From NCBI GenBank assembly GCA_024703915.1, contig CP087969.1, forward strand, positions 1,178,001 to 1,242,000: a stretch of DNA of 64,000 bases, given 5' to 3'. Positions 14,516 to 24,513 of this stretch are shown here, piece by piece. The notes beneath the pieces were generated by a model. The model was not told where the DNA came from. It made no database searches and saw nothing but the letters and a program-made list of their open reading frames with translations. Source of the stretch: Massilia sp. H-1. GTDB lineage: Bacteria > Pseudomonadota > Gammaproteobacteria > Burkholderiales > Burkholderiaceae_D. The position numbers were made by a program, and so were the translations under genes. Each line of letters opens with the position of its first letter. Within the stretch, counting starts at the first letter, position 1.

Positions 14516-15586
14516 CTAAGCATCCAGCGCGGCTGTTGGCTTGCGTTTGAAGCGTCCCGCCAGGCGGCTGAAGAACGATTCCGCGGCGGGCGCCCCGTCC
14601 CGCCGCTGCCTGCCTTGCGCCGTTTCAGCACGAAGAATGCGCCGCCACCGGCCGCAGCCAGGCTTGGCGATGATGCCGCCCACCAGCAGCCAGGGGAAGC
14701 CGCCGCCCTCTTCGGCATGCTTGACCGTCTTGGGCGGTGGCGGCGGAATGGCAGGCTTGGCTTGGCTGCGGATGCTGCGGCGACCGCTGCGGCAGCCTTG
14801 GCCACGGCACTGGCATCGGCGCTGCCATGCGCGCTGGCGTCGGCGCTGGCGGCACTGGCCGCGCCCGCCGCGCCGCTCTTGCCGTCGACGATCAGCTGCA
14901 GCTGGCGCACCTTCTCTTCCAGTTCCACCACCTGGGCACTGAGCAGGCCGTTCTTGTATTCCGTGGCCGAGCAGGCCTTGACCTGTTCCTCGAGCTGGGT
15001 GCAGCTTGGTGGCGCCTTGCCGAGCGTGATCTCGCGCACCTTGCGCACGGGCGGCTCGTCCGGTTCGACCGGCATCGGCCTGGGCGGCACGGCCACCGGC
15101 GGCGCCGGGCGCGGCGCGACAACGACGGGCGGCGCGACCGGTTTGGGCGGCGGTGGCGGCGCGGGATCGGCCGTCAGCCACAAGGTCGTGCCGCGCACGT
15201 TCTGCTTGCCCCCTTCCGTCAGTTCAAGGAACAGGTGCAGGTAGCCTAGCCTCGATCGGGCGCGCGGTGGTCAGGTGCAGGAACTGGCGGCCGTCGCGCC
15301 GCACCACCGACAGCGCCAGGCTGGAAAGAGCCGGGCTGACCGTGATATTGGCGCCCCGGTAGACATCCATGCTGGCATTGCGCACCACGACCGGCGTGGA
15401 CGGGTCGGCCAGCGCGGTCAGCTCGATGTCGGCCACCAGCGGCTGGCCGATGTAGGAAGCGAGTGTCGCGTCGCCCAGTTCGGCCGCCAGCGCGGCGTGG
15501 CAGGAGGCGGCGAGCAGCAGCGCGGCGGCAAGGCGGGAAATGCGGTCGGTACTGGATCGGTGCATGGGCATCAGGGTTCGGCGCAT
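14516..15586 (-). CDS. FimV/HubP-like N-terminal domain protein
   Basis: This is about 350 residues with a signal peptide ([15 protein letters not shown]). A domain beginning [20 protein letters not shown] follows and matches the N-terminal LysM-less domain of FimV-type polar proteins. Then come a Pro-rich linker, a short coiled coil ([17 protein letters not shown]) and an Ala-rich tract. Near residue 290 one membrane helix ([21 protein letters not shown]) precedes a basic tail. FimV proteins organise type IV pili and the cell pole, and this one is short. Required GCCGGC reads GCCTAGC near 15246 and GCCAAGC near 14680. The TAG used as the end (14516-14518) itself resembles the error and the true stop may lie near 14484. 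Confidence 0.7.
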
Positions 15587-15680
15587 TCGGTGAGGACACG
15601 GGAAATACTCCCTATACTTTCATTAACGCGCATTGGAGTAAACTCTTTAATCCCTGCGAACGACAATATAGGATTCCGCT

Positions 15681-17074
15681 ATGGAAATGAGAAGCGAAAA
15701 GACAGTTTCGGTCCCATCGATGTGCCTGCAGCCCGCCTGTGGGGTGCGCAGACGCAGCGCTCGCTTGAGCACTTTGCCATTTCCAGCGAACGCATGGCGC
15801 CCGAACTGGTGGCCGCGCTGGCCCAGGTCAAGCGTGCCGCCGCCGCCGTCAACCGCTCGCTCGGCCTGCTGCCCTCGGACAAGGCGGACGCCATCATGCG
15901 CGCCGCCGACGAGGTGCTCGACGGCCGCCATCCGGACGAATTCCCGCTGGCCGTGTGGCAGACCGGCTCCGGCACCCAGAGCAATATGAACATGAATGAA
16001 GTGCTGGCCAACCGCGGCTCCGAGCTGCTGGGCGGCGTGCGCGGCGAAGGCCGGGCGCTGCACCCGAACGACCACGTCAACATGGGCCAGTCCTCGAACG
16101 ACATCTTCCCCACCGCGATGCACGTGGCCGCAGCGGGCGCCGTGGTGCACAAGGTCTTGCTTAAGCGCTGGCGCAGCTGCGCGGCACGCTCACGATCAAG
16201 ATGCGCGACTTTGAGGACATCGTCAAGATCGGCCGCACCCATTTGCAGGACGCCACCCCGCTCACGCTGGGCCAGGAGTTTTCCGGCTACGTGGCCCAGC
16301 TCGAGTACGCCGAACATGCGATCCGCGCCGCCCTGCCCGGCCTGCTGCAGCTGGCGGCCGGCTGGCACGGCGGTCGGCACCGGCCTGAATGCCCATCCCG
16401 ATTTTGCCGCCCGCATCGCCGCCGAACTCGGTTCGCGCACGGGCCTGTCGTTCAAGACCGCGCCCAACAAGTTCGCCGCCCTGGCCGGGCACGACGCCCT
16501 GGTCGGTGCGCACGGCGCGCTCAAAACGCTGGCCACGGTGCTCATGAAAGTGGCCAACGATGTGCGCTGGATGGCGTCCGGCCCGCGCTCGGGCCTGGGC
16601 GAGATCCGCATTCCCGAGAACGAGCCGGGCAGCTCCATCATGCCGGGCAAGGTCAATCCGACCCAGTGCGAGGCGCTGACCATGCTGTGCTGCCAGGTGT
16701 TCGGCAACGACGTGGCCATCACCGTGGGCGCGGCCTCGGGCAACTTCGAGCTGAACGTGTTCAAGCCGATGATCGCCCATAATTTCCTGCAGAGCGCGCG
16801 CCTGCTGGCCGACGGCATGGCCTCGTTCGACCATCACTGCGCCCAGGGGATCGAGCCGAACCGGGACCGGATCGGCGAACTGATGGAACGCTCGCTGATG
16901 CTGGTCACGGCGCTGGCGCCCCACATCGGCTACGACAAGGCGGCCCAGATTGCCAAGAAGGCCCAGCACGAGGGCACCACGCTCAAGCAGGCGGCGCTGG
17001 CGCTCGGCTTTGTGACCGAACAGGAATTCGGCCAGTGGATCGATCCGCTGGCCATGACGCGGCCCGGGCTGTAA
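15681..17074 (+). CDS. fumC: Fumarate hydratase class II
   Basis: This is about 463 residues. The N-terminus reads [21 protein letters not shown]. Substrate-site regions [14 protein letters not shown] and [12 protein letters not shown] follow, and the superfamily signature [16 protein letters not shown] lies at about 16630. It interconverts fumarate and malate in the TCA cycle as a cytosolic tetramer, without an Fe-S cluster. There are three errors. One G is missing near 15701, just after ATG 15681. One lies at 16159 (CTGCCGGCG read CTTAAGCG). One extra T follows GCCGGC at 16360. They shift frame between 16160 and 16360 only. The gene stands alone. Confidence 0.95.
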
Positions 17075-17127
17075 ACTGTGCCCCCGGGGCCGCTATCACG
17101 CGACTCATCCATTCAACCAGGAATAAA

Positions 17128-17346
17128 ATGCAAAAAATATCATTCGACCTTGCTTAAGCGAATTCGTCGAACTGAACCAGCTGCTCAAGCTGGTCGGCCT
17201 GTGCGACAGCGGCGGCGCGGGCAAGAACATGGTCGCGGCTAGGCGTGGTGTCGGTCGACGGCAAGAAGGAATTGCGCAAGACGGCCAAGATTCGCGCGGG
17301 CCAGACGGTCAGCGTGGGCGACGTACGGATCAGCGTCAACGCTTGA
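17128..17346 (+). CDS. Small S4-domain RNA-binding protein (YbcJ-like)
   Basis: This gene is hidden by two errors. Repairing GCTTAAGC at 17153 and GCTAGGC at 17233 to GCCGGC gives 71 residues from ATG 17128 to TGA 17344. The chain starts MQKISFDLAGEFVELNQLL and ends AGQTVSVGDVRISVNA. The middle reads LVGLCDSGGAGK and VVSVDGKKELRKTAKIRAGQ, typical of stand-alone S4 RNA-binding modules such as YbcJ. CAGGAA lies seven bases before the start. It follows fumC by 53 bases. The RNA target is unknown. Confidence 0.85.
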
Positions 17347-17501
17347 GGAAGATGCAAGATTTTTCTTGCATTTGGGCAATAATGAAATAAGCTGAGAGAG
17401 ACAGTGGCCGCTGCAAGGCGCTTTTTTTGCGCCGAGACAAACGCTGCAATTCTTGCTTGTTTATATTATAAGACGTTACCAACCGGTTGAAGGTGGCCGC
17501 C

Positions 17502-17795
17502 ATGGAGAGCCCGGAACAATCCCCCCAGACCCAGGAAAGACTGATCGGCGATCTGCGCCTCGTCATCGAGAATGCCGAGGAACTGCTCAAAAACACCGAT
17601 CAGTACACCAGCGTCCTGTACCAGAACGCCCGCGCCAAGCTGGCGCTGGCACTGAGCGCGGCCACCGAAGAACTGGCCCGCTTCGAAGACGCCAAACTCG
17701 TGCGCATGATCGAAGCAACCCGTGCCGCCAGCGAGCAGCACGCCGATCACAGCGGCGAAGCGCGCATCATGCGTGCATTCCATCGTGGCGCTTGA
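17502..17795 (+). CDS. Small helical protein, ElaB/YqjD (DUF883)-like N-terminal part
   Basis: This is a clean 97-residue frame. It is strongly helical, with LIGDLRLVIENAEELLKNT followed by ARAKLALALSAATEELARFEDAK. That resembles the coiled part of ElaB/YqjD ribosome-hibernation factors. The C-terminal membrane anchor of that family is absent, so function is open. The first Met at 17502 fits the start of the helix. Its 3' end overlaps the opposite DoxX gene by 29 bases. Confidence 0.65.
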   Translation: MESPEQSPQTQERLIGDLRLVIENAEELLKNTDQYTSVLYQNARAKLALALSAATEELARFEDAKLVRMIEATRAASEQHADHSGEARIMRAFHRGA

Positions 17796-18237
17796 TCAGC
17801 GCGTCCAGCGAAAACTTGCCCGGTCCAAACGCCACCAGCACCAGCAGCAAGATGCCCCAGTAGCGGTGATCATTGATCGCCGCCGGGCAATCGAAGGTGA
17901 ACAGCTGCGGGTAAGAAATGACCGCCATCAAATTCACCATGAACAAGCCCACCGCGGCCGGACGCGACAGCAATCCCACGAACAGCAGCAGCGGCAGCGA
18001 CAATTCGCCCACCGTTCCCATCACCGCCGCCACTTCGGGCGACAGCAGCGGCGTCTTGTATTCGTCGGTGAACAGGGCCACCGTGCTGCCCCAGTCCGCG
18101 ATCTTGACCAGGCCGGATTTGAAGAAAACCCAGCCCACGTACAGGCGGATTGCCAGGCTCATGAGCGAGCCGCCCCACTCCGTGAGCAAAGTGTCGAAGC
18201 GATAGGTGGCCCGCACCAGTGTCAATATGGCGTTCAT
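17767..18237 (-). CDS. DoxX family membrane protein, last gene of the buf-type operon
   Basis: This intact 156-residue protein has four hydrophobic helices (SLAIRLYVGWVFFKSGLVKI, LPLLLFVGLLSRPAAVGLF). WGSTVALF and GPGKFSLD mark the DoxX family. In buf operons a DoxX protein (BufD) follows the BufB and BufC processing genes and sits in the inner membrane. Here it is 20 bases downstream of the DUF2063 gene on the same strand. Its exact role in bufferin export or redox chemistry is not established by sequence. Confidence 0.9.
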   Translation of the reverse strand: MNAILTLVRATYRFDTLLTEWGGSLMSLAIRLYVGWVFFKSGLVKIADWGSTVALFTDEYKTPLLSPEVAAVMGTVGELSLPLLLFVGLLSRPAAVGLFMVNLMAVISYPQLFTFDCPAAINDHRYWGILLLVLVAFGPGKFSLDALIKRHDGMHA

Positions 18238-18257
18238 GTTGTGATCCTTGTTGGTTG

Positions 18258-19030
18258 TCAGTTAGCGGCCAGCAGGCCGAGTTCTATCCACTGCTTGAAG
18301 TAGGCGGCGACGTCCATCTGTTCGTCCCGTTCGAAGGCGGCGTCGAGCGCCGCTCCCATTGTTTCGCCCTGTGCCAGCGCCGACAGAGCAGCAAATTCGG
18401 CGGCAGCGAGCGGGCGCAGCTCGGTTTTCCATTGGGGCCGGGCGATCACGGCCTGGCAAGGCGCGGCCATCTCTGGCGGGAAGGCCGCGTCCGGCGCCTG
18501 GTGCGCCTGCCACAGGGGCACGACCGCCCAGCTTGATGCGAACAGACTGGCGCAGGGATGCAGGGCGTAGCGCGAAGATTCAAGTTCTTCGGGCGACAGA
18601 CAGGCCAGTTGGGCCGCGTCGATCGCCGGTGCTTCGGCCGCGTAGTGCGTGCGGTGCAGGCACCACTCGAGGCGCGCCATGTCGGGCAGATACGGCAGAT
18701 CGGCCACGTGCTCGAAGCGATGAGGAAGTCGGCAAAGCCGGCGCCGAACTGGTTCAGGTCCGGATTGTCCGACGGATGGGCCATGCCGAAAGCGCGACAA
18801 AGCGCCGAAGAATTCCTCGCCCACGAGCTGGCGAATCACGGGGAATGCCGCCGACAGGACCTTGTCCCAGGTGACGGTCAGGTTGCCGCGATAGAGCCCC
18901 ATGCGCGCGGCACCGGCGCCCTGCAAATGCGGCAGCAGCTGCGCTTCCATTGCACTGTCGAACAGGGCGCCGGAGAACGTCGCCTGCAAGCCGTCCAGCG
19001 CTGGCGCAGCCGGCTGAATGCGGGCGCCGC
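18258..19030 (-). CDS. DUF2063 (HvfC/BufC) family protein
   Basis: This is about 255 residues. A helical N-terminal DUF2063 domain ([42 protein letters not shown]) is followed by [19 protein letters not shown] and [11 protein letters not shown]. In bufferin systems BufC partners the DUF692 enzyme and is thought to bring the peptide to it. Two small deletions (near 18724 and 18795) break the frame. The boundary with the upstream DUF692 gene is unresolved, because the two run into each other in one frame around 19010-19070, beside a GCCGGC. A fusion is possible but an indel is likelier. Confidence 0.82.
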
Positions 19031-19891
19031 CGAAGGCAGTTCCCGCACGATCGAAGGCGCCAAGCGCGGCATCGCCCATGATGTGCGCTGCCTTGCGCGC
19101 CTCGCCCAGCAAGACCTCGAGCGCCGGGATGTCGGTATCCCACTCGATCAGCGTGGGCTGCCTAGCCAAAGCGCGCCAGCGCCGCCTGATACAGCGCCCA
19201 TACCTGCGGATCGACGGCAGCGCCGTGGTGGTCGATCACCGCGTCCGGTGTGACCAGGTGCCCTGCCAGATGAATCTCGCCCACCGTGCCCGGTGCGATG
19301 GCCGCCAGCGCGGCCAGGGCATCCTCGCCGTGGTTGCACTGGTTCACATACAGATTGTTCACGTCCAGCAGCAGGCCGCAGCCGGTGCGGCGCGCCAGGG
19401 CAGCCATGAATTCGGCTTCGCTCATCGCATCCGCATCAAAACGCACGTAGGTCGAGACGTTTTCAAGCAGGATGGCGCGGCCGAAGGCTTCCTGCACCTG
19501 CTCCACACGCTGGCACAGCAGCGCCAGCGCTTCCTCGGTCAGCGCGAGCGGCAGCAGGTCGTTGAGCTGGCGGTCGTGGACGGCGCCCCAGCACAGATGT
19601 TCGGAGACCAGCATCGGCTCGGTCTGGCGCACCACGGCGCGCACGCGGGCCAGGTGCTCACGCGAAAAGCCGCGCGCAGAACCGAGGCCGAGGCCGACGC
19701 CATGCAGGCTGATGGGGTAGTCTTGCCGCAGCGTTTGCAGCACATGCCAGTCCCAGCCGGACTGGTCGAGGAAATTCTCGGTGTGGACTTCGAGCCAGCC
19801 GACGGGCGGCCGCTGCTCAAGAAATTGACGGTAGTGCAGGGGCGCGGAGCCCGACCCCGACCAGCGGGACCGGGTCCTGGCGGACGGGCAT
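19031..19891 (-). CDS. DUF692 (HvfB/BufB) family metal-dependent peptide-modifying enzyme
   Basis: This is about 285 residues with a TIM-barrel fold typical of MbnB/BufB. Motifs seen are [79 protein letters not shown] and [10 protein letters not shown]. His, Asp, Glu and Asn in these stretches bind two or three irons in the family. Such enzymes convert cysteines of a precursor peptide to heterocycles. Two errors break it: a GC deletion near 19847, and GCCGGC read GCTAGGC at 19165, which creates a false stop before the conserved TLIEWD. ATG 19891 is the nearest good start after the precursor gene. Confidence 0.88.
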
Positions 19892-19924
19892 CGAGGGGTT
19901 CACGATGAACGTCCGCGCGCCGAA

Positions 19925-20201
19925 TTACTTGGCAGCTGCCGTTTTGCCATAAGCCTTTTCGCAAGTGCCCTTGGCGACGTATTTCCACTCCTGGGCGTCC
20001 TTGTCGGTCTTGGCCTGGCCTGCGCACGAGTGCGAACCGCTGGCGGTGGCGCAATCATTCTGGCCAGCCTTGGCGATGCCGAAGCACTTTTCCTTTTCCG
20101 CTTTGGCGGCAGGCGCGGTATCGGCAGCATACGCGGCACCGGCAGGTGACAACACAGAGGCCAGCCAGCGCAGCGGCGGTCAGGATTTGACGTTTGTTCA
20201 T
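19925..20201 (-). CDS. DUF2282 (BufA1-type) small exported precursor, probable bufferin
   Basis: This is 91 residues after repairing one missing base near 20152. A signal peptide ([21 protein letters not shown]) is followed by a mature part with four cysteines, in KCFG, NDCA, HSCA and GTCEKAYGK. That arrangement is the DUF2282 pattern. Members are ribosomally made metallophores whose core cysteines are modified by BufB/BufC and which buffer copper in the periplasm. It is the first gene of the set 20201-17767. I see no clear metal-responsive promoter element upstream. Confidence 0.87.
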
Positions 20202-20466
20202 GTTCTATCTCCAAAAGGTTGCTGTTTTAAAAGTATGTCGGCACCGACTGCCAGGCATCTGACCTATTGTCGGGTGCAACATTCGAATCCTTACAAACTT
20301 TTTACGTTTACTTGCAAATGCCGGAAAAAAGGCAAAAAGAAGCCCGGGCCTCCCTGGGGCGGAGAGGTAGCCAGGCTGCGCTTGCGCCAAATACGGTGGT
20401 GGCGAGCGGCTAACGACAATAACGGACAAGTCGCGTTTTGTTGACAGCAGCGCCACCAATGTGGAA

Positions 20467-20667
20467 TCAGGCGGTGGTATTGATGTTGTTGCCGAGATTG
20501 GACGGCAGATTTTGAACAGCTTATGGCGATTGCACGGCATTGATCAGCTGGGCGGCGGTCGAAGCCTGGATTTGTTGTGCTTTCTTCAGCACTTCGATGC
20601 CAACTTCCTGCTTGTTCCCCGTTTCAGCGATGCTGGTAGCGAGTCTTGCGATTGAACTGACATCCAT
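20467..20667 (-). CDS. YjfB-like small protein (putative motility family)
   Basis: This is 66 residues from ATG 20667, with GGAGG eight bases upstream. The text is MDVSSIARLATSIAETGNKQ, then GIEVLKKAQQIQASTAAQLI and a tail NLPSNLGNNINTTA. This is the YjfB family pattern, a short protein found in many flagellated bacteria with no proven function. An in-frame TAA in CGCCATAAGCTG near 20513 is explained if the original is CGCCGGCTG. Confidence 0.8.
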
Positions 20668-20698
20668 AACGACCTCCGAATTGACACCTATCCCTGAT

Positions 20699-21237
20699 TT
20701 ACGGCGGCATTCGAAGGAACTTGAGGGTCTTTTTCAAAATAGTCGTTTCCAGCCAGGCCAGCACGGCGTCCGGAGCATTCAGGTCGAGCCAGGCCAGGTC
20801 CGGGCCTAAGCATTGGCCGGGCGCGGCACGTCGGCGGCCACGGCCACGATATGGGCGTCGTTCGGGTACAGGGCGCTGTGGCCGAGTATTGGGCGATGCA
20901 CCTCGAGCTTGGGAATGGGCTCCCACTTGTAGCCTTCGACCAGGGTCAGGTCGGTCGGCGCCAGGCGCGCGACCAGGTCGGACAGCGCCGGTTCGGCCTG
21001 CCCTCGCAGTTCGCGCACGATCGCGGTGCGAAACGGCGAGGCCAGCATTACTTCGGCCGCGCATGCGCTGCATGCATGCGCGCTGTCCTTGTGGGGCGGC
21101 TCGAGCGTCACGTCATGGTGGCTGTGCTTGATGACGTTCACGCGCAGGCCGCTGGCGGCCAGGCTGGCGACCAGCTTTTCCAGCAGCGCGGTCTTGCCGC
21201 TGCCGGACCAGCCGACGACACCGAGAATCTTGTTCAT
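20699..21237 (-). CDS. mobB: Molybdopterin-guanine dinucleotide biosynthesis protein B
   Basis: This is about 178 residues. It starts [20 protein letters not shown], with P-loop [21 protein letters not shown] and [17 protein letters not shown], typical of MobB, follow. It is a GTP-binding partner of MobA in attaching GMP to molybdopterin. Indels affect about 21070. At 20806 a required GCCGGC reads GCTTAGGC. Reading through restores a C-terminal tail [19 protein letters not shown] ending at 20699. Without it the protein appears 35 residues short. mobA is not in view. Confidence 0.9.
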
Positions 21238-21255
21238 GCCTGCCCTGTCTTGGTA

Positions 21256-21954
21256 TTAGTAAGGAACCCGGTAGCGGGTGCCCCGGAAATTGAGGACGGC
21301 GGCGCGCGGCAGCAGCTTTCGAGGATCAGGCCGGGCGCCACTTCCTCGCCTTCGTGGCGCAGCACCTTATCGATCAGCAGCAGGCGGTCGGCCGGATTAT
21401 TCGAGTACATGTAGCCGCCGAAGGCGACCTGCGGCAAGCCTTGCTGCACCGACTGCGGCAACTCGCGCATCGACGGCAGGCTTTCTTCGGGCATGCATGG
21501 CGCGGCCACGGGCTTGGGCTGCGGCACCGGCTTGGGCACGGGCGCCGCGGCCACGTGCGGCGCAGGTGGCTGCGCTACCGGTGCGCGTACCGGAGCTTAA
21601 GCAGCGGTGCCTGCACCACCGGCGCGGCTTAAGCACCAGTGCGGACACAGGCGCGGGCACGCTCTGCACGGCAGGCGCAGGCAACGCTGCTTAGGCGCAG
21701 GTACAGGCGCAGGCTGGGCGACGGGCGCCGCTGCCACCTGCACGGCCGGCGCGGGGCGCGCTCTGGCGCCACCACATGAAGGCGGCAGCGGCGGCCAGCA
21801 CGGCGGCCCCGGAAACGACTGCCCACAGCGGCACCGCCATGGCGCGCGCACGCTCCTGTGGTGCGGCCTGAATCGACAGGTCGTGGATCGTGGGAGCGCT
21901 GCCCAGCTGGCGTTCTGCTTGCGCTTTCTTGAGGGCTTCGAGGATATAGGACAT
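21256..21954 (-). CDS. gspB: Type II secretion accessory protein GspB
   Basis: This is about 230 residues. MSYILEALKKAQAERQLGS is the standard GspB cytoplasmic start. A membrane helix (VPLWAVVSGAAVLAAAAAFMWW) and a long Pro/Ala/Val linker follow. The T2SSB periplasmic domain comes last (LPQVAFGGYMYSNNPADRLL, LNFRGTRYRVPY). It couples with the ATPase GspA to assemble secretin in the cell wall. Three GCCGGC sites in the linker read GCTTAAGC (21596, 21627) and GCTTAGGC (21693), each shifting frame. The ATG lies three bases after the gspA stop. Confidence 0.9.
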
Positions 21955-21957
21955 GGG

Positions 21958-23566
21958 TTATCGGACGCTGTTGGCGACCAGCAGGCGTGGCTCGGCCACG
22001 CCGGTCAGCTGGTTCAGGCGCATGTAAGTGCGGGGGTAGAATGACACCGTCGGCCTTCATGTTCTGCTGCACCTGGAAGCTGCGCAGCAGCTCCAGCGTG
22101 GCCCCGCCCAGGGGCGTTCCGGCGATGGCGGCGGCACGCCGCCAAGGCGCGCCAGGCTAGCCGCGATCCAGTCGGCGTCGGGGCCCTGCTCGCCGCCCGC
22201 GATCTGCTCGCGGAAGTGGCGCGGCATTTTCCACCAGGTCGTGAAGGCGCCGTCGAAGCGCAGCGCCAGCGTGGCCACGCTCAGCTTCTGCTTGCGGCCG
22301 CCGAAGGTGAGCGTGACGTTGTCTTCGTCCATCGCGATCAGCATCGCGTAGCTGACATTGGCGCCGTCGCGCAAGGTCAGCACGGCTAAGCCGGTCCAGC
22401 TGGCGCAGGTCGTACAGACCGCCCTTGCCCTGATGGCAGCGCAGCCCGGCGCGCAGGCCTGGCACACGTCGCCTTCGGCCAGCTGCGCGCCCCACAGGCC
22501 GGCCAGGTCGCGCAGGGCGCGCTGTTCGTCGGCGTGCGCCAGCGGCACCAGGCTGACCACGGCGGCCACCGGCGCCATCGCGGCCGGGTTCTGGACGGCG
22601 GCTTACTGCGGTGCCGCCATGGCGGCCTACTCGGCAGCTTTTTGGACGGCATCATCTGCCACGCCAGCGCACTGACTGACGGCGGCGCTACCAGCACGCT
22701 TAGCACCGAGCAGCGGCCAGCCGCGCGCCAGGCGCCGGGTCTTCGGCTGCACGGCAAACACTTCATCGGCGGCGCGCCGCAGGATCGGGCGCGTGACGTC
22801 GTTGCTGTTTTCGACGTAGGCGCCGAGCAGCGCGCGGTCGCACAGCAGGTTGATCCGGCGCGGCACGCCGTGCGTGATCTGGTGAATGCGCGAGATGATC
22901 TTGCGCTTGAACGGCGACACGCCGACCGCACCTGCGACCGCCATGCGGTGCGCGATATAGCTGCCGGTCTCCTGCTCGGACAAGGAGCCGAGGTGGTAGC
23001 GCGATCACGCGCTGCGCCAGCTGCTCCAGTTCGGGCCGGGCCAGCATGGTGCGCAGCTCCGGCTGGCCGATCAGGATAATCTGCAGCAGCTTGCGCTCAT
23101 TGGTTTCGAGGTTGGTCAGCAGGCGCAGTTGTTCGAGCACGTCGGCCGACAGGTTCTGCGCCTCGTCGATGATGAGCACATTGTTCTTGCCGCGCGTGGC
23201 TGGCCAGCAGGTCGGCATTGATGGCGTCGACATAGCTCTTGACGCTGACCGGCCCCGGTCCCGGCGGCGGCAGCGCGATCCGGAATTCGTCGCAGATCGA
23301 CAGCAGCAGTTCTTCCACCGTCAGCTTGGGATTGAAGATGTAGGCCAGGCGCGTGTTGGACGGGATCTGCTCGATGAAGCAGCGGCACACGGTGGTCTTG
23401 CTTAAGCGCCGATCTCGCCCGTCAGCAGCACGAAGCCGCCGCCGCTGCCCACCCCGTACAGCAGGTGCGCGAGCGCCTCATGATGGCGTTCGCTCATGAA
23501 CAGATAGCGGGGTCGGGGGCGATCGAAAACGGTGATTGCTTCCAGGCTGAAGAAGTGCGTGTACAT
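21958..23566 (-). CDS. gspA: Type II secretion ATPase GspA/ExeA
   Basis: This is about 535 residues. RYLFMSERHHEALAHLLYGV is followed by Walker A GEIGAGKTT and the acidic strand NVLIIDEAQNL. Sensor parts are QIILIGQPELR and THGVPRRINLLCDRALLGAY. The C-terminal part carries a peptidoglycan-binding-like region and ends PRLLVANSVR. With GspB it remodels peptidoglycan for secretin insertion. At least seven breaks occur, including GCCGGC read GCTTAAGC inside the Walker A codons (23400) and GGCTAAGCC at 22384. The gspA-gspB pair stands without other gsp genes here. Confidence 0.88.
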
Positions 23567-23584
23567 GGATTCCCGGTGTGGCCT

Positions 23585-24230
23585 TCAGCGCAGGATCGGC
23601 AGCGGCTTGAATTTGGCGCAGTAGATTTTGGACTTGGTCTTGAAGTACACGATCCTGCTGCCGGGGACCGACTCGCGCACCGGATAGGCCGAGGCGTCGG
23701 TGGCCTTGTGGCGCACAGCCACCCACGGCGCGGATGGCTTCATCGAGCTTGTCGGGTGTCGCTTCGGTCACGGCGCCGACGAACACCAGTTCGCTGGTAT
23801 CGTCGCTGAGGATGATGTCGGTCACTTGGGTGCCCCACAGATTGCCGTCGGCCTTGAACCAGTAGGCGCCGCCTTCGTGCTTGTAGGACGGGCCGAAAGC
23901 GGTCGCCAGGTAGGACTGGAAATAAGCGTTATCGAGATGGCTGCGGCACAGCAGCGCGCTGCCGATCACGGGACCGAAGGTGGACGGCGCGGCTGCAGCA
24001 GCCGCCGCGGCCAGCATGAACGCGACGGCGCAGGCGTGGCGCGACAGCGCTGCCGCCTGCGGCGCGCCCTGCTTCCGCCATCGGATCGCCATGTCGATCA
24101 CCGCTTCCCAGGGGCGAGCGCTTACTGGCGCGCGCTCTTCCTTCTTGACCTTCTTGGCTTCTTTCTTTTCCTTGGCGCTCTTGGCAGGTTCCTTCTTCGC
24201 TTCTTTCTTGCTGTCCTGTGCTTTGCTCAT
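23585..24230 (-). CDS. Hypothetical charged membrane protein
   Basis: This is about 215 residues. The first 35 are almost all Lys, Glu, Ala and Ser (KKEAKKEPAKSAKEKKEAKK). An Ala-rich hydrophobic helix follows near residue 65, then a folded part (FQSYLATAFGPSYKHEGGAY, TDIILSDDTSELVFVGAVT). It ends RIVYFKTKSKIYCAKFKPLP. No family is recognised. One indel near 23720 separates the last third. It lies just upstream of gspA on the same strand, 18 bases away, so it may belong to that transcript. Confidence 0.6.
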
Positions 24231-24246
24231 CGTCTACTCCGTTATT

Positions 24247-24432
24247 TATAACTTGGACATCCAGTTGCGGTCGGCGGCAATTTTTGCCTTGGCCGAGGCT
24301 AAAGAACGCTTCATAGCATCCCGGATGTTGCTTGAGCGCGCTTTCATGTACTTCCTTTTGCAAACCGTTAATGAGAAACACATACACGGTCATGCCTTCC
24401 GGATTCTTTTGTGTCCCCACGTACCGAATCAT
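24247..24432 (-). CDS. Small hypothetical protein
   Basis: This is about 61 residues from ATG 24432, with GGGAGA seven bases upstream, a good ribosome site. It starts MIRYVGTQKNPEGMTVYVFL and, after an indel near 24296, ends KIAADRNWMSKL. No known domain is seen. Helices and short strands suggest a folded cytosolic protein. It precedes the charged membrane protein by 16 bases. Confidence 0.6.
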
Positions 24433-24486
24433 GTTGGTCTCCCTGTCTTGCGAGCACTCTGCGTACATTATGACACGCTGCGCACG

Positions 24487-24513
24487 AAAAAAAGCCCGCA
24501 AGAGCGGGCTTTC
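24487..24513 (-). terminator. Rho-independent terminator
   Basis: The stem AGCCCGC/GCGGGCT has loop AAGA and seven A residues on its left, which read as a U-tract on the minus strand. It would end the LysR transcript ahead of the small hypothetical gene. Confidence 0.85.
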
